Below, piece after piece: positions 11,698-24,188 of a stretch of 64,000 nt of DNA (within the stretch, counting starts at the first letter, position 1; each line of letters begins with the position of its first letter). Made by a program: the position numbers and the translations under genes. Under the pieces are notes generated by a model that worked only from the letters and a program-made list of their open reading frames with translations, ran no database searches and was not told where the DNA came from. Source of the stretch: Magicicada septendecula (taxonomy: Eukaryota > Arthropoda > Insecta > Hemiptera > Cicadidae); NCBI GenBank assembly GCA_034769895.1, contig CM068373.1:439127080-439191079 (forward strand). Reading direction: 5' to 3'.

Positions 11698-12927
11698 TGT
11701 GAAGCTACTAAATTTTGTGTCACATAAAAATTAACTCATTTACTAATGAACATTATATAATAATCGGGCGCCATCTTGCGTACTGCAAGAAATTAATTAC
11801 CAAGGTTCGGATCAGCGAACCGGGAAGTGCAGAACTGGTTATTTGAAATAAAGAAAACTTTACTTGTTTCCCAAGAATTACGTTTTATTAATTACTTTTT
11901 TCAAATATAAAATTTTTAAAATCATTTACCTTCCATCACAAAAGATTTTCTCCCCTTTTACGTATTAGTAATTAACTGGAAACAATTCAACACTTATTTT
12001 CTTATATATACATCTACTTATAAGCTTACTTCCTTCCAACAAAAACAGAACAAGATATTCATTATGCAAATTAACTTTATACTTACAACAAACCAGCGCT
12101 CAGTCACACACACATTCATACCTTTTTGAGATCTCAAAATTTAATTGGAATACATTATTTTCTTAATTTTGTTTAACCCTTTTTGAAATTTTTTCTGGTT
12201 TATACATCCTGTGTTACTTATCTTGTCATTTTAGTCCGAAACAGTCCAGGCTCCACCCGTATTCTCGTTCACTACTCACATATCCCCTTTTGCCATTTTC
12301 ACTGTCACTTCGTTTTATATTAATAAAATGGAACTGCTTCTTTTCTTAAAATGTTACATTTTAAATGATTTTAACTGGGCGAGAGTTTAAAGGTTTTACA
12401 CGCGCGGTATTCACATTTTTATATGTTGCGGGCCCGCAAAATTACGTTCCGGAACTTAGTAGATGTTGCTCGCGCGAGCGTTGAATTTAGACTGGCCACA
12501 GGCTACCGGCGCTAATTTGTGAAGCGGCCGTTATGGTGTCATCAACTCTTATTGTTTTAAAGTTTATATCACTCCGCCAGCAGACTGTTTTGTTACATGA
12601 CCGCATTCCACGACAGGGTTCGTCTCTGGCGTATATACTGACGTCAGATGGTCTGATGTGGTTACATAACTGTTTGCGCTGTTACATAATGTGTTTACCG
12701 TTGGGTATGTCCTTGAAACTGCCCTTGGCACAATTTGTCGGTTGTTTTCACTTGTTTACAAAATATTATTGAATAATTTTGTATCTAACGTCTCAAGCAG
12801 TGCTGCCACCGTCGTGATCGCTCCAAACAGTAAATTTACCTAAGTTTTGTCCCTATTATTTGAAGAATGTTATTTATAAAATAAAATAATACAAATTTCC
12901 TTATTACCCTGAAATAGGCCCGTTACA
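11698..12927 (-). repeat. E1 5' LTR (right copy)
   Basis: This is the 1230-bp partner of 5818-7047. The two differ at six bases (near 11906, 12219, 12676, 12739 and two adjacent bases near 12814), about 0.5 percent. It should contain the element's promoter, but I could not place a TATA box or initiator with confidence. Confidence 0.93.
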
Positions 12928-13063
12928 ATTTCTTGACACCCAATCTGACATTTTTTAAACAATGTACTTTCTGCTTTCCTTTTGATATGGCCTTACCACT
13001 ATAGATTTTGGTATCAGTTTAACTAGAGGGTACTGTTTGCCTCAAAATAATTATTTCACTTAC

Positions 13064-13185
13064 CTGCACAGTATATGAAGGCGATAGAAGACAGTGCAGA
13101 TGTCAACATAAGTGCTCTAGTTTTGTGCTGAAGCGAATGAAACTCGCCAACGTATGTAAACCCTGCCACCAGTGCTGAGCATATG
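13064..13185 (-). CDS. SV2-like MFS transporter, exon (TM3-TM4 region)
   Basis: This 122-bp exon is bounded by TTTGCAG (acceptor, 13187-13186) and GTAAGT (donor, 13063-13058). It reads ICSALVAGFTYVGEFHSL, then QHKTRALMLTSALSSIAF and IYCAG. A 'TY-GEF----R' block followed by a helix is conserved after TM4 in SV2-like transporters. The phases fit both neighbours: upstream GI-A|ICSA and downstream CAG|LGW. The match in family, splice signals and phase makes this exon secure even though it is too short to stand out as an ORF. It lies between E1 on the left and the nested DNA-transposon block on the right. Confidence 0.9.
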
Positions 13186-13696
13186 CTGCAAACACCACTT
13201 TCATTTATTCAACCTAAATTATTATGTTTCATCAAATAGATTTTTAAAGTTATAATTTTTTGAACTATTTCTTGTTATATTTGTTATAAATGTGTAAAAA
13301 TGTACTTGCCAGTACTAGTTCATGAGTCATTAAATTTTTATGGGCATGATAAATATTATATTTTTGTTTATAAGTATCTGAAAGGCTTAAGACTGTAAAT
13401 GTGCAAATCAAGTTCAGCAAAAATCCACTATTTTGGAATTCTTGCTATTTCAAATTAAATGTTCACTTCATAATAGTGACAGTTTTAGAGCTTGTAATCT
13501 GGGTGGGGTCTTAATAGGTGGAAATAACAATAATAATTAAATGTAAAGGTGTAATTTACTACTAAACACATTAAAAACAGTAAAATTGTATAATGCTTAA
13601 GGTTCTGGTGTCCTGGCACCTTTCCCTGACTTCAATTAGAACTGCCATTGCCTATTAATTGGGATTGCTGTCTGAATTAGTGAAACATTTGATATA
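13186..13696. other. Intron sequence
   Basis: This is AT-rich intron DNA with no recognisable feature before the inverted-repeat element starting at 13697. Confidence 0.5.
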
Positions 13697-14504
13697 AGGA
13701 GCTGGGAGCAGAAAGGACAAATATCAAAATCGTGGTGTTGGGAAAATCGCGTTTAAAGTTTGTGAATACTCTCAGGATAGAAAGGGCGAATAAGTATTTC
13801 AGTATTAATAAACATAGATTCTAATTAGTTTACACTTTTATTTTTAAATAATTAATGATAAGTAAAATAAAAAATAGTAATATTAAAACAAAAAATTTTA
13901 AGATTATTCTAAAATTTAAATTAATCGAATTAAAATTCGAAATGTTGATGACTGCTATACTTAACACTAGATATTAATATCAAATTCTTATCACATTACA
14001 TACTACTGTGTAAAAATGTAGTATTGAGCACTGCACGACAGTTTAGGTATTGATAACTTGCTGAAGATCTAAATTTTTTCTTTCCATTTTATAAAAAATA
14101 CCACACTCACACTCAGTGGCGTACGCAGAAATCAGTCGGGGGGGGCTTGAACCTTAGCAGTCCATATATTAGTGTATTCTTCTACAACTTAAGTATAAGA
14201 TAGAGTACATATGCCAGTTAATGGTTAAAATTTATTAGTAGGCATTAGTAGGTTTCACATTTTCTTTATTAAAAATGTATTATTTGTGATTGGGGGACTT
14301 ATGTCTCATTCTATTTTTTAATTAGTAATTTTAAAAACAATACTTTTTTCTTACAAAAACTAAATATTTTTAATTGATTTTTTATGTTTATTGTCATGTT
14401 TAACAACAAATTCATTTTACTTCAATTATACTATAATATTATACATTAATGTCAGTAGCACTGTGAATAAAGTTTTGCAACGTTGGTATTTTAACAGCTA
14501 TATA

Positions 14505-16926
14505 CAGTAGAACCCCGCTAGTCCGAACTAATTGGGACCGGGGCCGGTTCGGATTGGCAAAAATTCGGATTATCCGAAATAATTATTATTAAATAATTAT
14601 AATTATTTATTTGATTTAAATATGGTCTTTAACTTATATGTAACTCATATATGCCCATTTTTTATTCAACGAATGCATTTTACAGTTTATAAGAGTTGAA
14701 TATTTCATAAAATATTACGTAGTACAGTACTGTAATACAGTACAGATAAGGTGAACAGTATTGACACTGACGTTCGGTAGCTTTCTAGTGCGGTATTGTT
14801 GTTTACTATCACGGGCGCGCCAGGGCGTCAATGACTCATGCCAGTTTCTTAGTAATCCCACTTCCCCCACTCTTGTTTGTTTCTTCTCATGGCCTTGCTT
14901 TCAGTAGTGAGACATTGTGTGTGCATTCCAACTTACATATGTTTTCAGTGTTGTTTTTTAAGTGCGTATTGTATAAAAATGGTTGGTAAGCGGAAACATA
15001 GTTCATGTGCACTAAAAGATAAACTTGAAGTGTTGAAACGTTTGGACAAGGGTGAAAGTGGAACGAAATTAGCAGTAGAATTTGGTGTGGGTAAAGCAAC
15101 AATAAGTGACTGGAAGAAAAACCGGTCCGAGATTGAACACTTTTGTGCGACAACATCCGAGAAGACTCTCGAGGAGCGTCATACATCAAAAGTGTCACAA
15201 TTTGACAAAATTGATGAAGCCCTTTTCATATGGTTTTTCACAAGAAAGGCAGAGAGGTACTCCACTGAGTGGTCCCCTAATTTAAGAAAAAGCAGTTCAT
15301 CTCAATAAGCTGATGAATGGTGACCTAAATTCATTGCGAGTAACGGCTGGCTGGACCGGTGGAAAAAAAGACACGGAATACGACAGTTATCCATTACCGG
15401 TGAATCACTATCAGCGAATCACCAGGTTGCACAAGAGTACATCGCTGAATTCGCAGACACAGTTTAATCGCAAAATTACTCGCCTCAAGAAATATACTAT
15501 ACAATTGCGATGAAACTGGGTTAAATTTTAAGGCATTGCCAAACAAAAGCCTCACCACCAAACAAGAACTTAATGCACCTGGTTTCAAAATGTGCAAGGA
15601 ACGTGTGACTGTTTTAGCATGCAGTAATGCAGCTGGGACTAATAAGTTACCACTAATGGTTATTGCAAATCAAAAAACCCAAGAGCATTTAAGAACATCA
15701 ATGTGAACTCGCTTCCTGTATTCTACAGGCATCAAAAAAAGGCATGGATGACCAGTGCTTTATTTAAGGAATGGTTTCATGTCGAGTTCATTCCTTCAGT
15801 AAAAAAGTTCAGTGAAAAAAATGGTCTGCCACCCTGGGCGTTACTTGTCATTGACAATGCTCCATCACATGCTTCGACAGAAGAACTTGTTAATGGAGAT
15901 ATAAAAGCTATTTTTCTCCCTCCGAATGTAACACCTTTGTTACAACCCATGGACCAAGAGGTGCTACAAAACATGAAATGTGTGTATAAAAAAATTCTTC
16001 TAAGGTCCCTTCTTGAAAATGAAGACAGTTCACAAACCATTCTCCAAAGTCAAATCAACATCAAAGATGTTATCTATTGGTTAGGTGAAGCATGGGACAA
16101 TCTCAAAGAACAGCTGCTGAGAAAGTCGTGGAAAAAATTATGGCCAAGTCTCTCTTACGTCGATAGTCTGGAACAAGCTGATGACAGGACTGAAGTTTTA
16201 CAGCCCACGCATCAACTTCCAGGCTGTGAAGAAGCAGACGAAACAGATGTGAATGAGTGGGTGGCAGCTGACACGGAAGACCACCAAGTTTTGACAGATA
16301 CGGAAATCGTTTCCCTGATCAGACAAGACTTCGATGAAGATTCTGATGTGATGGATGAAGCCGATGATTCAGAACATCTCATTTCACATTCAGAAGCAGC
16401 AAAGGCGCTGGAAATATCCCTGCAGTATGTGGAGCAGCATGCCAACGCTACAGCGGCGGACATCATGTTCATGAGACGCTGGTGGAATATTGCGTCGTCT
16501 GCTAGATTCACATCTTTATGCCAGCAGAGAATAACTGATTTTGTGCAACCAGTGAATAAGTGAAGTGTTAATATTGAAGTGTTTATTTGGAAATTCTGTT
16601 AATAAAATATAGAAACTTTAATCTAAGTACTGTACAGTACAATAATTGAATTCTGCTTTTGTAGTTTGTAGTTTTTGTAGTTTTGTTTAAGAATTTTATT
16701 CCAGTAATTGTAGGCCTACTGATTAATACGTATTACAGTGGTTAGTATTATTTTCTACTGATTTTGCAAAATGTAACCATTTTATTAGAAATGTAATGAA
16801 ATCATTTGTCACTTCATGAAATCTGCAGTTGTTTTTATAGCTTACCTTGCCTATTTGGTTCCTGGAGGTGGTTCGGATTATCCGGAATTTCAGACTAGCG
16901 GGGTTCGGACTAACGGGGTTCTACTG
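14505..16926 (+). mobile_element. Tigger/pogo DNA transposon
   Basis: The terminal inverted repeats are CAGTAGAACCCCGCTAGTCC at the left and its near complement at the right (ending GGTTCTACTG at 16926). They are flanked by the TA duplication (14503-14504 and 16927-16928) expected for Tc1/mariner-superfamily insertion. The 2.4-kb length and ends of the CAGTAGAACC type are typical of Tigger elements. It carries one plus-strand transposase frame, now broken. It sits inside the hAT element, so it is younger than that insertion. Confidence 0.92.
14979..16563 (+). pseudogene. Tigger (pogo/Jerky-like) transposase, frameshifted
   Basis: The frame starts at the ATG at 14979 with a CENP-B-type helix-turn-helix (KRKHSSCALKDKLEVLKRL, then FGVGKATISDWKKN). 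A second DNA-binding region is recognisable only across frame changes near 15290-15480 (GWLDRWKKRHGIRQLS). The DDE domain follows: NCDETG near 15506 holds the first Asp, LLVIDNAPSHA near 15845 the second, and LLQPMDQEV near 15945 the third. All three acidic residues are still present. The C-terminal 286 residues (15703-16563) are open and end in an acidic tail. At least two frame changes upstream mean no full-length protein can be made. The enzyme would cut and paste the element at TA sites. Confidence 0.88.
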
Positions 16927-17199
16927 TATTTCAAAATGACTTGCTAATAACTGATTGTGTCAATACAAAAAACAGTTTTTCATTAAACTCTTATACTTCT
17001 TACTGTTATACTACTATTTTACTAATACTTTATTGATGAAAAATTACACAAGAGCATATTAGCTGAATTCTTACAAAATTAACAGTAGTATTTGAAAAAT
17101 GAAAAAGAAACAATATATAGTAAATAAGAATCAAGTTAACTATTAATTTACAATAGGTAAAGCATTTGTGTCCAAGCCACACATTTTGTAATTTAAAAA

Positions 17200-18217
17200 C
17201 CCAAGTCCATTCTCCTATTTCCTTGATTGGAAAACCGCTCAACACCATCTTCAGGAGAGATGTCGATTTCCCTGTGAATATTCAGCGAAGCTAGCCCATT
17301 AAGCCCTATCTCCGATGCAGTAGACCTCAGCTACATCTTCAACCACCTCAGAGTAGAGAAGGAGGGTTCTGGCTCAGCTGACATCACTGGGAGTACACAC
17401 AGTACTTCTAAAAGCTGCGTCTGGAACATTCATATCTGTTTCATCCACAAACCTTTGCTTCCATATTTCTGCCTCAAGTTTAAGTTACATCTTGAAAATT
17501 TCAGGGTACATGATAGAGCCAACAGACTGCTTGATCTCTTGTGTAGTAGCCTTAATGATGAAATGAGGTACAAATACTTGAAGATGACAAATTTTATCAA
17601 ACACAGGCCTGAAATTGGTTTCTATCTCAACAATGCAGTGACCAACAAAAGGAATATATAAATTTAGCTTGTAGTGTTGTTTCACGTCCAATTCCTGGCG
17701 AGCATTTGCTCTATGTAAATGATATGTGATAACACGAATACTGGAATGATCGCATAATTGCACCTTCTGTTTTTACAGGAACTTTGTGGTCAGCCATATT
17801 TTCAGTGTCATTTTTACAAAGGACGGCATAGGTCTACTTCAGGTTACCATCAATTTGAGATTTATATTGTAATAATAAATTACTAATGTCTGCAATTTTA
17901 CATAATAGTGAAGACTCGTTTTGTGAAAGAACATTTGTGTCAGAACAGCTAGGATTTATAGTTTCACTACTGTCAGAGAATTCAGAAACAAGCCCGGAAA
18001 CATTGTTGCCATTGTCAAAAGCCTCACTAACACAAGTGCCTTGCTGAGACGATGTAGAAGTTGACAAAGAGCATGTAGGCCTTTCTGCTACACTATCACA
18101 CTTTGCTAATTTAGTTTTTGTTACAAAGAAATCTAAAGTGCTGACTTTCCTTTTTAGTACTTTTGTCTTGTCATCAAGTTTGGACTGATTAGTCTCCATC
18201 TTTGATGCAACAAACAA
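17200..18217 (-). pseudogene. hAT transposase remnants (ZMYM1-like)
   Basis: Three pieces lie in order on the minus strand. The first, 18217-17834, is a 127-residue N-terminus (KRKVSTLDFFVTK, Ser-rich), the type of lead-in seen before the TTF zinc finger of these proteins. The second, near 17763-17600, contains HRANARQELDVKQHYKLN and NLYIPFVGHCIVEIETNF, matching the 'HR-N---S-E-YYr---YIPflDhli-eL--RF' block. The third, near 17440-17220, reads LPVMSAEPEPSFSTLRWLK, then LNGLASLNIHREIDI. This is the C-terminal hAT dimerisation region. Most of the catalytic core is missing and stops are present. It belongs to the hAT at 14115-19204. Confidence 0.75.
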
Positions 18218-19634
18218 TCAAATAATCACTAATAAAACTACAAAAATGGCGGATTTAACAAACACCGTACTGCTAAAGAAACACAAACGCGACAATGGCG
18301 GACGATGACAGCAACATGTGTACAAGTGGTTTCAGTATCGCCGATCACTGCCGAAAATAGACGAATATATGGAAGCTTGTAGAAGCTAAATCTCACCCGT
18401 GACACTCGTGCAGCGAATTTCTGTTCGCACCCCACAGGCACGCATGAAAACTCGAAATTTTGCAGGCATGCTGTGGAGTGCGTTCATGCTTCGAAGGTTT
18501 TGCAGGATTTGGTAGGTAGGTTAGTTATGTTTATACATTCGGAAAATACGATACATTTTAAATAAAATATTATTATTTCTAGAAATTAATTATTTTATAA
18601 TAATATAGCCTATATAACGATTCTATTTTTCTTTTTAAGTAAAAAAATTATCCACAAATTTTGTGTAAATGTAAAGTATTTTTTTTCATTATTGCAGCAG
18701 AATTATTCAAGATATAAAATTAGAAACATTATTAAAATTTTTGTTTTATTAATCGACTGATATAAAAAAGTGCTGAATTTAACTCAAGTATTAAATAATA
18801 TTTTTATGAAAAAGGTTTATGTACTTATTTAAGTTTCATAAAAACATTAATACTTAAGTAAAAACATATGGTTCACTGGTAGTAGTGGCCGGTGGTACGT
18901 CATTGGTTGACGTGCGTGTGGCCGTGCCGCTGCGTCACAAATGAGAGCGAGAGAGAGAGAGAGAAAACAGGTAGCTTACTGAACGTTACACTCAGCGTAA
19001 TACACCGCTCAATGAACTATAAATTATAACTGAAGTAATAATTGTTATTATAAACTACTTATTTTCTTAGTATTTATATCCCCGTCCAAATTAGCCGAAA
19101 TATTCAATTTTGTAATTTTAAACGACGCCTAAGTAAATCAAGGAAGTGCATATTACATTTTTGCGGTTGGGGGGGGGGGTTAAGCCCCCCTGCCTATGCC
19201 ACTCCTCACACTCACTGTTGTAATGACACTATTATAATAAGACACTATCAGAATAACAAAGAAATAACACATGCAGTATAAGAAAGAACAAACTAATCAC
19301 ATCAAAATAACAATCACACTGACCAAACTTTTCATAGACACGTCAGGTCAAGTATAACTATGACTAAGCACGGTGGAGAAAGGGCAAACCTAAGCAAAAT
19401 TCATGCCGACGTGTGGCACCGTGCAGTATATTCGCCCTTACTCCTCCAGTATCACAGCACTAAGCTCTCAGTAGGTTTTATGCAGTCCATATATTTCAAT
19501 GCTATTTACAAAATACTAAGGGTGAATATATATGTGATAGTGGTATTACTGTGTTCTTAACATATCAGAAAATATGAGTCTGTAAAAAAAAACGATTTTT
19601 TTTTTTTTATTCGCCCTTTCTCCTCCGAGCTCCT

Positions 19635-21126
19635 GATATTAATTACAAAAGAATACTTTCCCTATAATAGTGTACATTTTCATTCTACTCCAGCAACAAA
19701 ACATTCAGATGAGAATTATTATTAGTTATGGTTGTGTACAATATTATTAGTTATGTTACACATTACAATCACTTGATAAGCACTGATAAAATACATATTT
19801 ATGTAACCAGGAAATGAAGCTGGTTGGTTTATTTAAACACTGATCTTTAATTGTTCATGGACATTTGTTTCAGAAGTGAGAAACTTTTAAACAGAATCCC
19901 TAAATTTGGATGATAATGATATCTGAGTAATATTAACACAGTACACAATTTCGAGTTTTGAGACTGTAGGCATTTTGTTTTCATTATAATTATGTGGTAA
20001 TGCTGTTTCTATCACAAATTCAATTACACTGCATGGTACACAATACATTCAAAGTTCTACTATGATATAGTTACTTAATACATTAAAAAAAACTATTTGG
20101 TTTGAATGGTTTTTGTGTCACTGGTTTTTGCTTGACTTCAGTTCATGATTTCAGTGAGTTTTGTATTATAATATGTTGTTGTTTATCTTTAATTAACATG
20201 TGACTAAAGGTTCTTTAAACTCATCAACCATAATAAATAAATTACAGTAAAGTATAAAATAAGAGAAAGATTTTATTCTGCCTGGGTAAGGAGGATCTTC
20301 ATGTTGTGACATGTAGTTGCACCCAACGTGCATTCAGTTACATTGAAATTTCAGAAATTTTTAGTGGAGTGGAGCAGTTCCACCCAAAGTCTGAATGAGT
20401 GGATGTTTTACTGTAGCTAGTTGAAAAGTTGCAATTACATTTCTTATAACCTGGTTGTTGATCTGTAATTATGAAATATATTTATATCTTTTATATAACA
20501 CAATTGGGAGAGGGAGTATAATTATTTTTAAATTAGTCTATATTGACATCTCCTGTCCCATCACATTTGACAGTTTGGCCCCATTCATGTCCCAGTTTTT
20601 ACTGGGAGTCTACTGCGTTTATCAAGAATTTGTGAAAATTACTGTGGCGGTTAGAGAAGAGAGTGGAACTGGATAGCTGTATAAAACCAAAAGAATGATG
20701 ATGATGTTTATGGAGCAAAGCAGGAGCAACAGAAGATGGGTATACATAAAAGTTGAAACACGTTTCACAAAAAATTTAGGTAAGTTGACTAATAATTTTA
20801 CTATTCAAGTAAGATAACTGTGCCAATATATTTTAGTGAAATTCATATGTGCAAAATTACACATTGTTACTATGTTTACTTGCACAATTATTTTATTAAA
20901 AACAGTGCACTTATTACTAATTAGTACTTCTTTAAAACCTATTTATACTACTACTACTACTACCACTAGTAATAGTAATAATAATAATAGCCCCCTTTTT
21001 TACTGTCTAAGCAGTTCAACAGTTAGGCAGAGTAGGTTGTGTTATGCGACCCATTTGGCATACAATGGAGGCAGTGTGACCATCACTATGTTTCCATTGC
21101 CATTATTACATTAAACTATACATGTA
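19635..21126. other. Intron sequence without recognised features
   Basis: This is AT-rich intron DNA with small simple repeats (ACT and AAT runs near 20944-20990). The open frame at 20836-21114 is low-complexity and not supported as a gene. Confidence 0.5.
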
Positions 21127-22028
21127 CGAGGTGTGTTCAAAAAAAGAACGAACTATTTGTGTAGCACGTCAACTAGCACATAGAGCGAGCTGCAGAATTA
21201 AGTGCTGCTAGCGACAGGTTTTGACGCCTGAATCCCGTTTTCTCTGTCCCGTCACGATCTTCAGTCTTCGAGCTACACGCGCTGTAGTGGGCACGGGCAC
21301 ACACCGTCCGGTGGATTTATAACGAAGTGAGAATGAAGATCTTAACACAACGTGTGTGTATAAAATTTTGCTGCTGACTTCGTAAAATCTTTACAGAGCT
21401 ATTTCCATTGTCTTCCAAAGTTTTCATTACCATTTGCACTGGTATGCAGTTGTTGACCGATTTCAAAACGGGTCTCTTTCTGATCGTCGTCAACAAACAC
21501 AGTAAGAATTTTTCAGTGCTACGATAAATTTAAATTTTTCTATCAAAATTTAATTTTACGATCTTAAATGGATTCTGTCAGAAAGTATTGGCATTTAAAC
21601 GATGATTTACAATTACCACATCACGAGCTCTCTTCCCATGATCTTCGATATCGCTTTGATCTGCACCAACCATTGTATTTCCCTCTTTAAAAATTCTTAA
21701 ACTAATTGTTCGCCTCATGCTGGCTTCCACGTATGCTTAATTGAAAACCAGAATGTCTCTGAAAAGTTTTAACCTAGTTTTGCTGCAAAATTTCATATGC
21801 ACACGTTCTCGCGGTCTTCCTTAATCGCTTTGTCACTAATCCACCGGCCAGCGTGTGCACGTCCCCACTCAATGTGATATACCTCAAAGACTACTGCAAA
21901 TAGTGAAACACAATAAGTGGCAGTTTGTTGTCAAAAACTATCGCTAGGTGCGCGCAAAGTCGCGGCGCGTCGTTTGTGCAGGTTGATGTGTTACTCAAAA
22001 AGTTTGGTCTTTTTATGAACATACCTCG
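21127..22028. mobile_element. Mariner-type non-autonomous element
   Basis: The inverted ends CGAGGTGTGTTCAAAAAAAG (21127) and, on the minus strand, CGAGGTATGTTCATAAAAAG (to 22028) are flanked by TA on both sides (21125-21126 and 22029-22030). The 'CGAGGTGTGTTCAAAAA' end is typical of mariner elements. The 902-bp interior has no transposase frame that I can recognise, so this is a deletion derivative or MITE. Confidence 0.8.
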
Positions 22029-22030
22029 TA

Positions 22031-23201
22031 CATATGTTTATTAAACATTCATTAAATATGTTATGATATTCATTTGTTATTATGACTACTGTAAAACCAT
22101 GTCAGAATATGATTTATTGGCTTTAAGCATTTTTGGAATAGATTTACTTCCAATGTTCCCAATAGTTTTTCTACTTCCTTTCTGTTATTGCTTTTCAAAG
22201 CCTAAAGTGATGATTATGCTATGTACAAGCCATGCAGTGACAGTTTTCACATTCAGACTGGGGATTAGTGGACCTTAAGGATCTTAACCATATTGAAATT
22301 TTAAATACCATTTTTAGTTGCATAACTAACACTTAGTAGTCACTCTTGCAATCTATCTAGTGATCATAAAATCAAAACATAAATTCAGATATTTTTCTAC
22401 AGACCCAAAAATAAAAAGCTTTCTCATAGAGTAACTTTTGATGTTACAACTTCAAAATATTTAATGAATTCTAAGTATTTTTATAGAAGGGGATGTAACT
22501 ATAACGTTTAAATCTCACTGTTAGCACTCCTCATTCTTTCTTTAGGAATGTGTGAAATTTGAAGATTTCGCCACAGTTGTAAGAGTGTGACATTGCAGTA
22601 CGTTCAAAGTGCATATATTTGAATTTTTGCATTTTCACCACTGATATTATGAGCAACCAATGACACATCCAGCTTCACCAGCCTGGCATACCATTGAACA
22701 GTATTGTCCTCTATTGTGCTTGTTTTTTGTACAGAGGAATGATTTATAGGACATTCAATATAATATTAAACACTGCCACCTGAGTTTCTTTTACATTTTT
22801 CTCTTGCTGATAAGTTTCTTCTTGACCAATACAATTTTTTTTTTTGTTCATTTATCTTGCTTTCTGTCTGCTTACACTTAAGAATTGAAACTGGTTTTCA
22901 GTTATATCTTGCTTAATCTCTGTGCTCATTACTAACAGCACAGAGTCCACACACAACACACGCACAGAGTCATAACAGAGTTCTTGCTTTCTCTGTGCTA
23001 GTAGTTGTTCATTTACTAGTGTAACTACTCTTTTTTTTTATAAAACAAAAATAAGTACAGTAAACTTAATTCTGTATTACTTATTGAATTACTGTGATAA
23101 AGTAATTCAAATAATCATGACTTGGTAATATTTGTATAATTATTTAAGGGTTTCAATAAGTATGTTGCATTTAGATGATAGTTAAATATGAACTGACTTA
23201 C
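22031..23201. other. Intron sequence without recognised features
   Basis: I see no supported coding exon, terminal repeat or long repeat here. Poly-T runs near 22830 and 23028 are the only simple-sequence features. Confidence 0.5.
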
Positions 23202-23364
23202 GCAATTCCAAAGAGAAATCTAATGACCAGCAGTGTCCAGAAGTCAGGTGACAAACTTGCAATCACATACAGTATGCCATTGGCCAATATGGACACTGAC
23301 AACACCTTCCTGCGGCCACATGTGTCAGACAGATAACCGATTAGGTGGGAGCTCACAATTATAC
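23202..23364 (-). CDS. SV2-like MFS transporter, exon (TM2-TM3, motif A)
   Basis: This 163-bp exon is bounded by TTTTTGCAG (acceptor, 23366-23365) and GTAAGT (donor from 23201). It encodes IIVSSHLIGYLSDTCGRRKV followed by LSVSILANGILYVIASLSP, and ends DFWTLLVIRFLFGIA. GYLSDTCGRRK is the MFS signature loop between helices 2 and 3 (G-x3-D-x2-G-R-R-K), with its Asp and Arg residues intact. It joins the upstream exon as FI-G|IIV and the downstream one as GI-A|ICSA, both in phase. This exon alone would identify the family. The intron on its upstream side is about 24.4 kb. Confidence 0.93.
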
Positions 23365-24188
23365 CTGCAAAAACAAAATAATAAGTATTAATTTACAAGT
23401 CAGAGAAAATCTTGTTCAAATAATTTGTTAAATTGTAATTATTTTTTTTCATTTGAATATTACACAATATTGCCTGTTCTGGTATCATATTAACAGGCAA
23501 CATTGCAATGTCTATGCAAACGCACCTTTTCCCCATAGTTTTACTGTATTTTTTGTTAACTTATGTTCATATTTTGAAATGTTTTACTATAGTCTATTCT
23601 CTACCTATTTGAATCATTTCCTTAGTTCTTGTGTTTACAGAAGATATTTAATTACGTTTTTAGGTCTCACTTTTTACGATAATAGGTGAAGCAGCTAAAC
23701 GGTAGTAGAAAGTCATGTTGCTCCTGTTCTTGTGCTGATCCATTGTATCTTCTATGACCTGTCAAACTCAATGTAAGAATGGTAAAGTCTGGACTAAAAG
23801 GACAAAACATCTGGCGTCTGTCAAAATCTGTTACAATTATTACAATACTCTATGCTAGCTTAGTCATAATACTGTTATGAAGGTCTCACTGATCACCATA
23901 TGTTACAGTGGAAACAAAATTCAGACACCAATAAAATCACTAATTACCAGCTTTAATGAGTCACAAATAGCAATGTGAGATATCAACAAAGTACTCATTC
24001 AATAATTCAAGTTAAATTTGTCCACACACAATAACAATGTAAACTAATAGAGTTCCACATAATAACAACTTCAACAACTACCACTTGAGATGCACTGAGT
24101 AAATTGCCCAACGTAACTGACTTCTAAGCAGGAGCTGTCGATATATATATAGCTTGCCGATGTTCCAGATTAGTGTTCCATAATAAGT
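23365..24188. other. Intron sequence without recognised features
   Basis: No gene or terminal repeat was recognised. AAGT at 24185-24188 is the left target duplication of E2. Confidence 0.55.

Larger units (their letters stand above)
5818..12927 (-). mobile_element. E1: non-autonomous LTR retrotransposon
   Basis: This 7.1-kb element has two 1230-bp LTRs (5818-7047 and 11698-12927), each TG...CA, flanked by the 4-bp duplication ATTT (5814-5817 and 12928-12931). Its sense strand is minus. A tRNA-primer-like TGGCTTCTGGAACAGGGAC sits two bases inside the right LTR, and a GAGGGGGTAT polypurine tract abuts the left LTR. The only long ORF is the coiled-coil protein at 10223-11350. I see no protease, RT, RNase H or integrase, so it must rely on proteins from another element. 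The LTRs differ at six positions that I counted, so the insertion is fairly recent. It lies in an SV2-like gene intron, in the gene's orientation. Confidence 0.93.
14115..19204 (-). mobile_element. hAT transposon (ZMYM/TTF type), broken
   Basis: The ends AGTGGCGTACGCAG (14115) and CTGCCTATGCCACT (to 19203) are imperfect inverted repeats with G-runs just inside. This is typical of hAT elements related to ZMYM-type transposases. CTCACACTC occurs directly outside both ends (14106-14114 and 19205-19213), close to the 8-bp duplication expected for hAT. Inside are decayed minus-strand transposase remnants (17200-18217) and a whole Tigger element. The remainder (about 14115-14504 and 18218-19204) is non-coding, with a GA-rich run near 18950. 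Confidence 0.75.
13697..19634. mobile_element. Outer inverted-repeat element of a triple nest
   Basis: The left end AGGAGCTGGGAGCAGAAAGG (13697) is mirrored at the right end, which reads AGGAGCTCGGAGGAGAAAGG on the minus strand (to 19634). The flanks GATATA (13691-13696) and GATATT (19635-19640) look like a 5-6 bp target duplication. A subterminal AAGGGCGAATA motif recurs near both ends (about 13787 and, inverted, about 19429 and 19608). Without its insertions the element is about 0.85 kb and has no gene, so it is a non-autonomous DNA element of undetermined superfamily. Confidence 0.6.

Noticed and set aside
20836..21114. 92-residue plus-strand frame in intron DNA
   Set aside because: It is low-complexity (Thr, Asn and Ser runs from simple repeats) with no homology that I recognise and no splice support.
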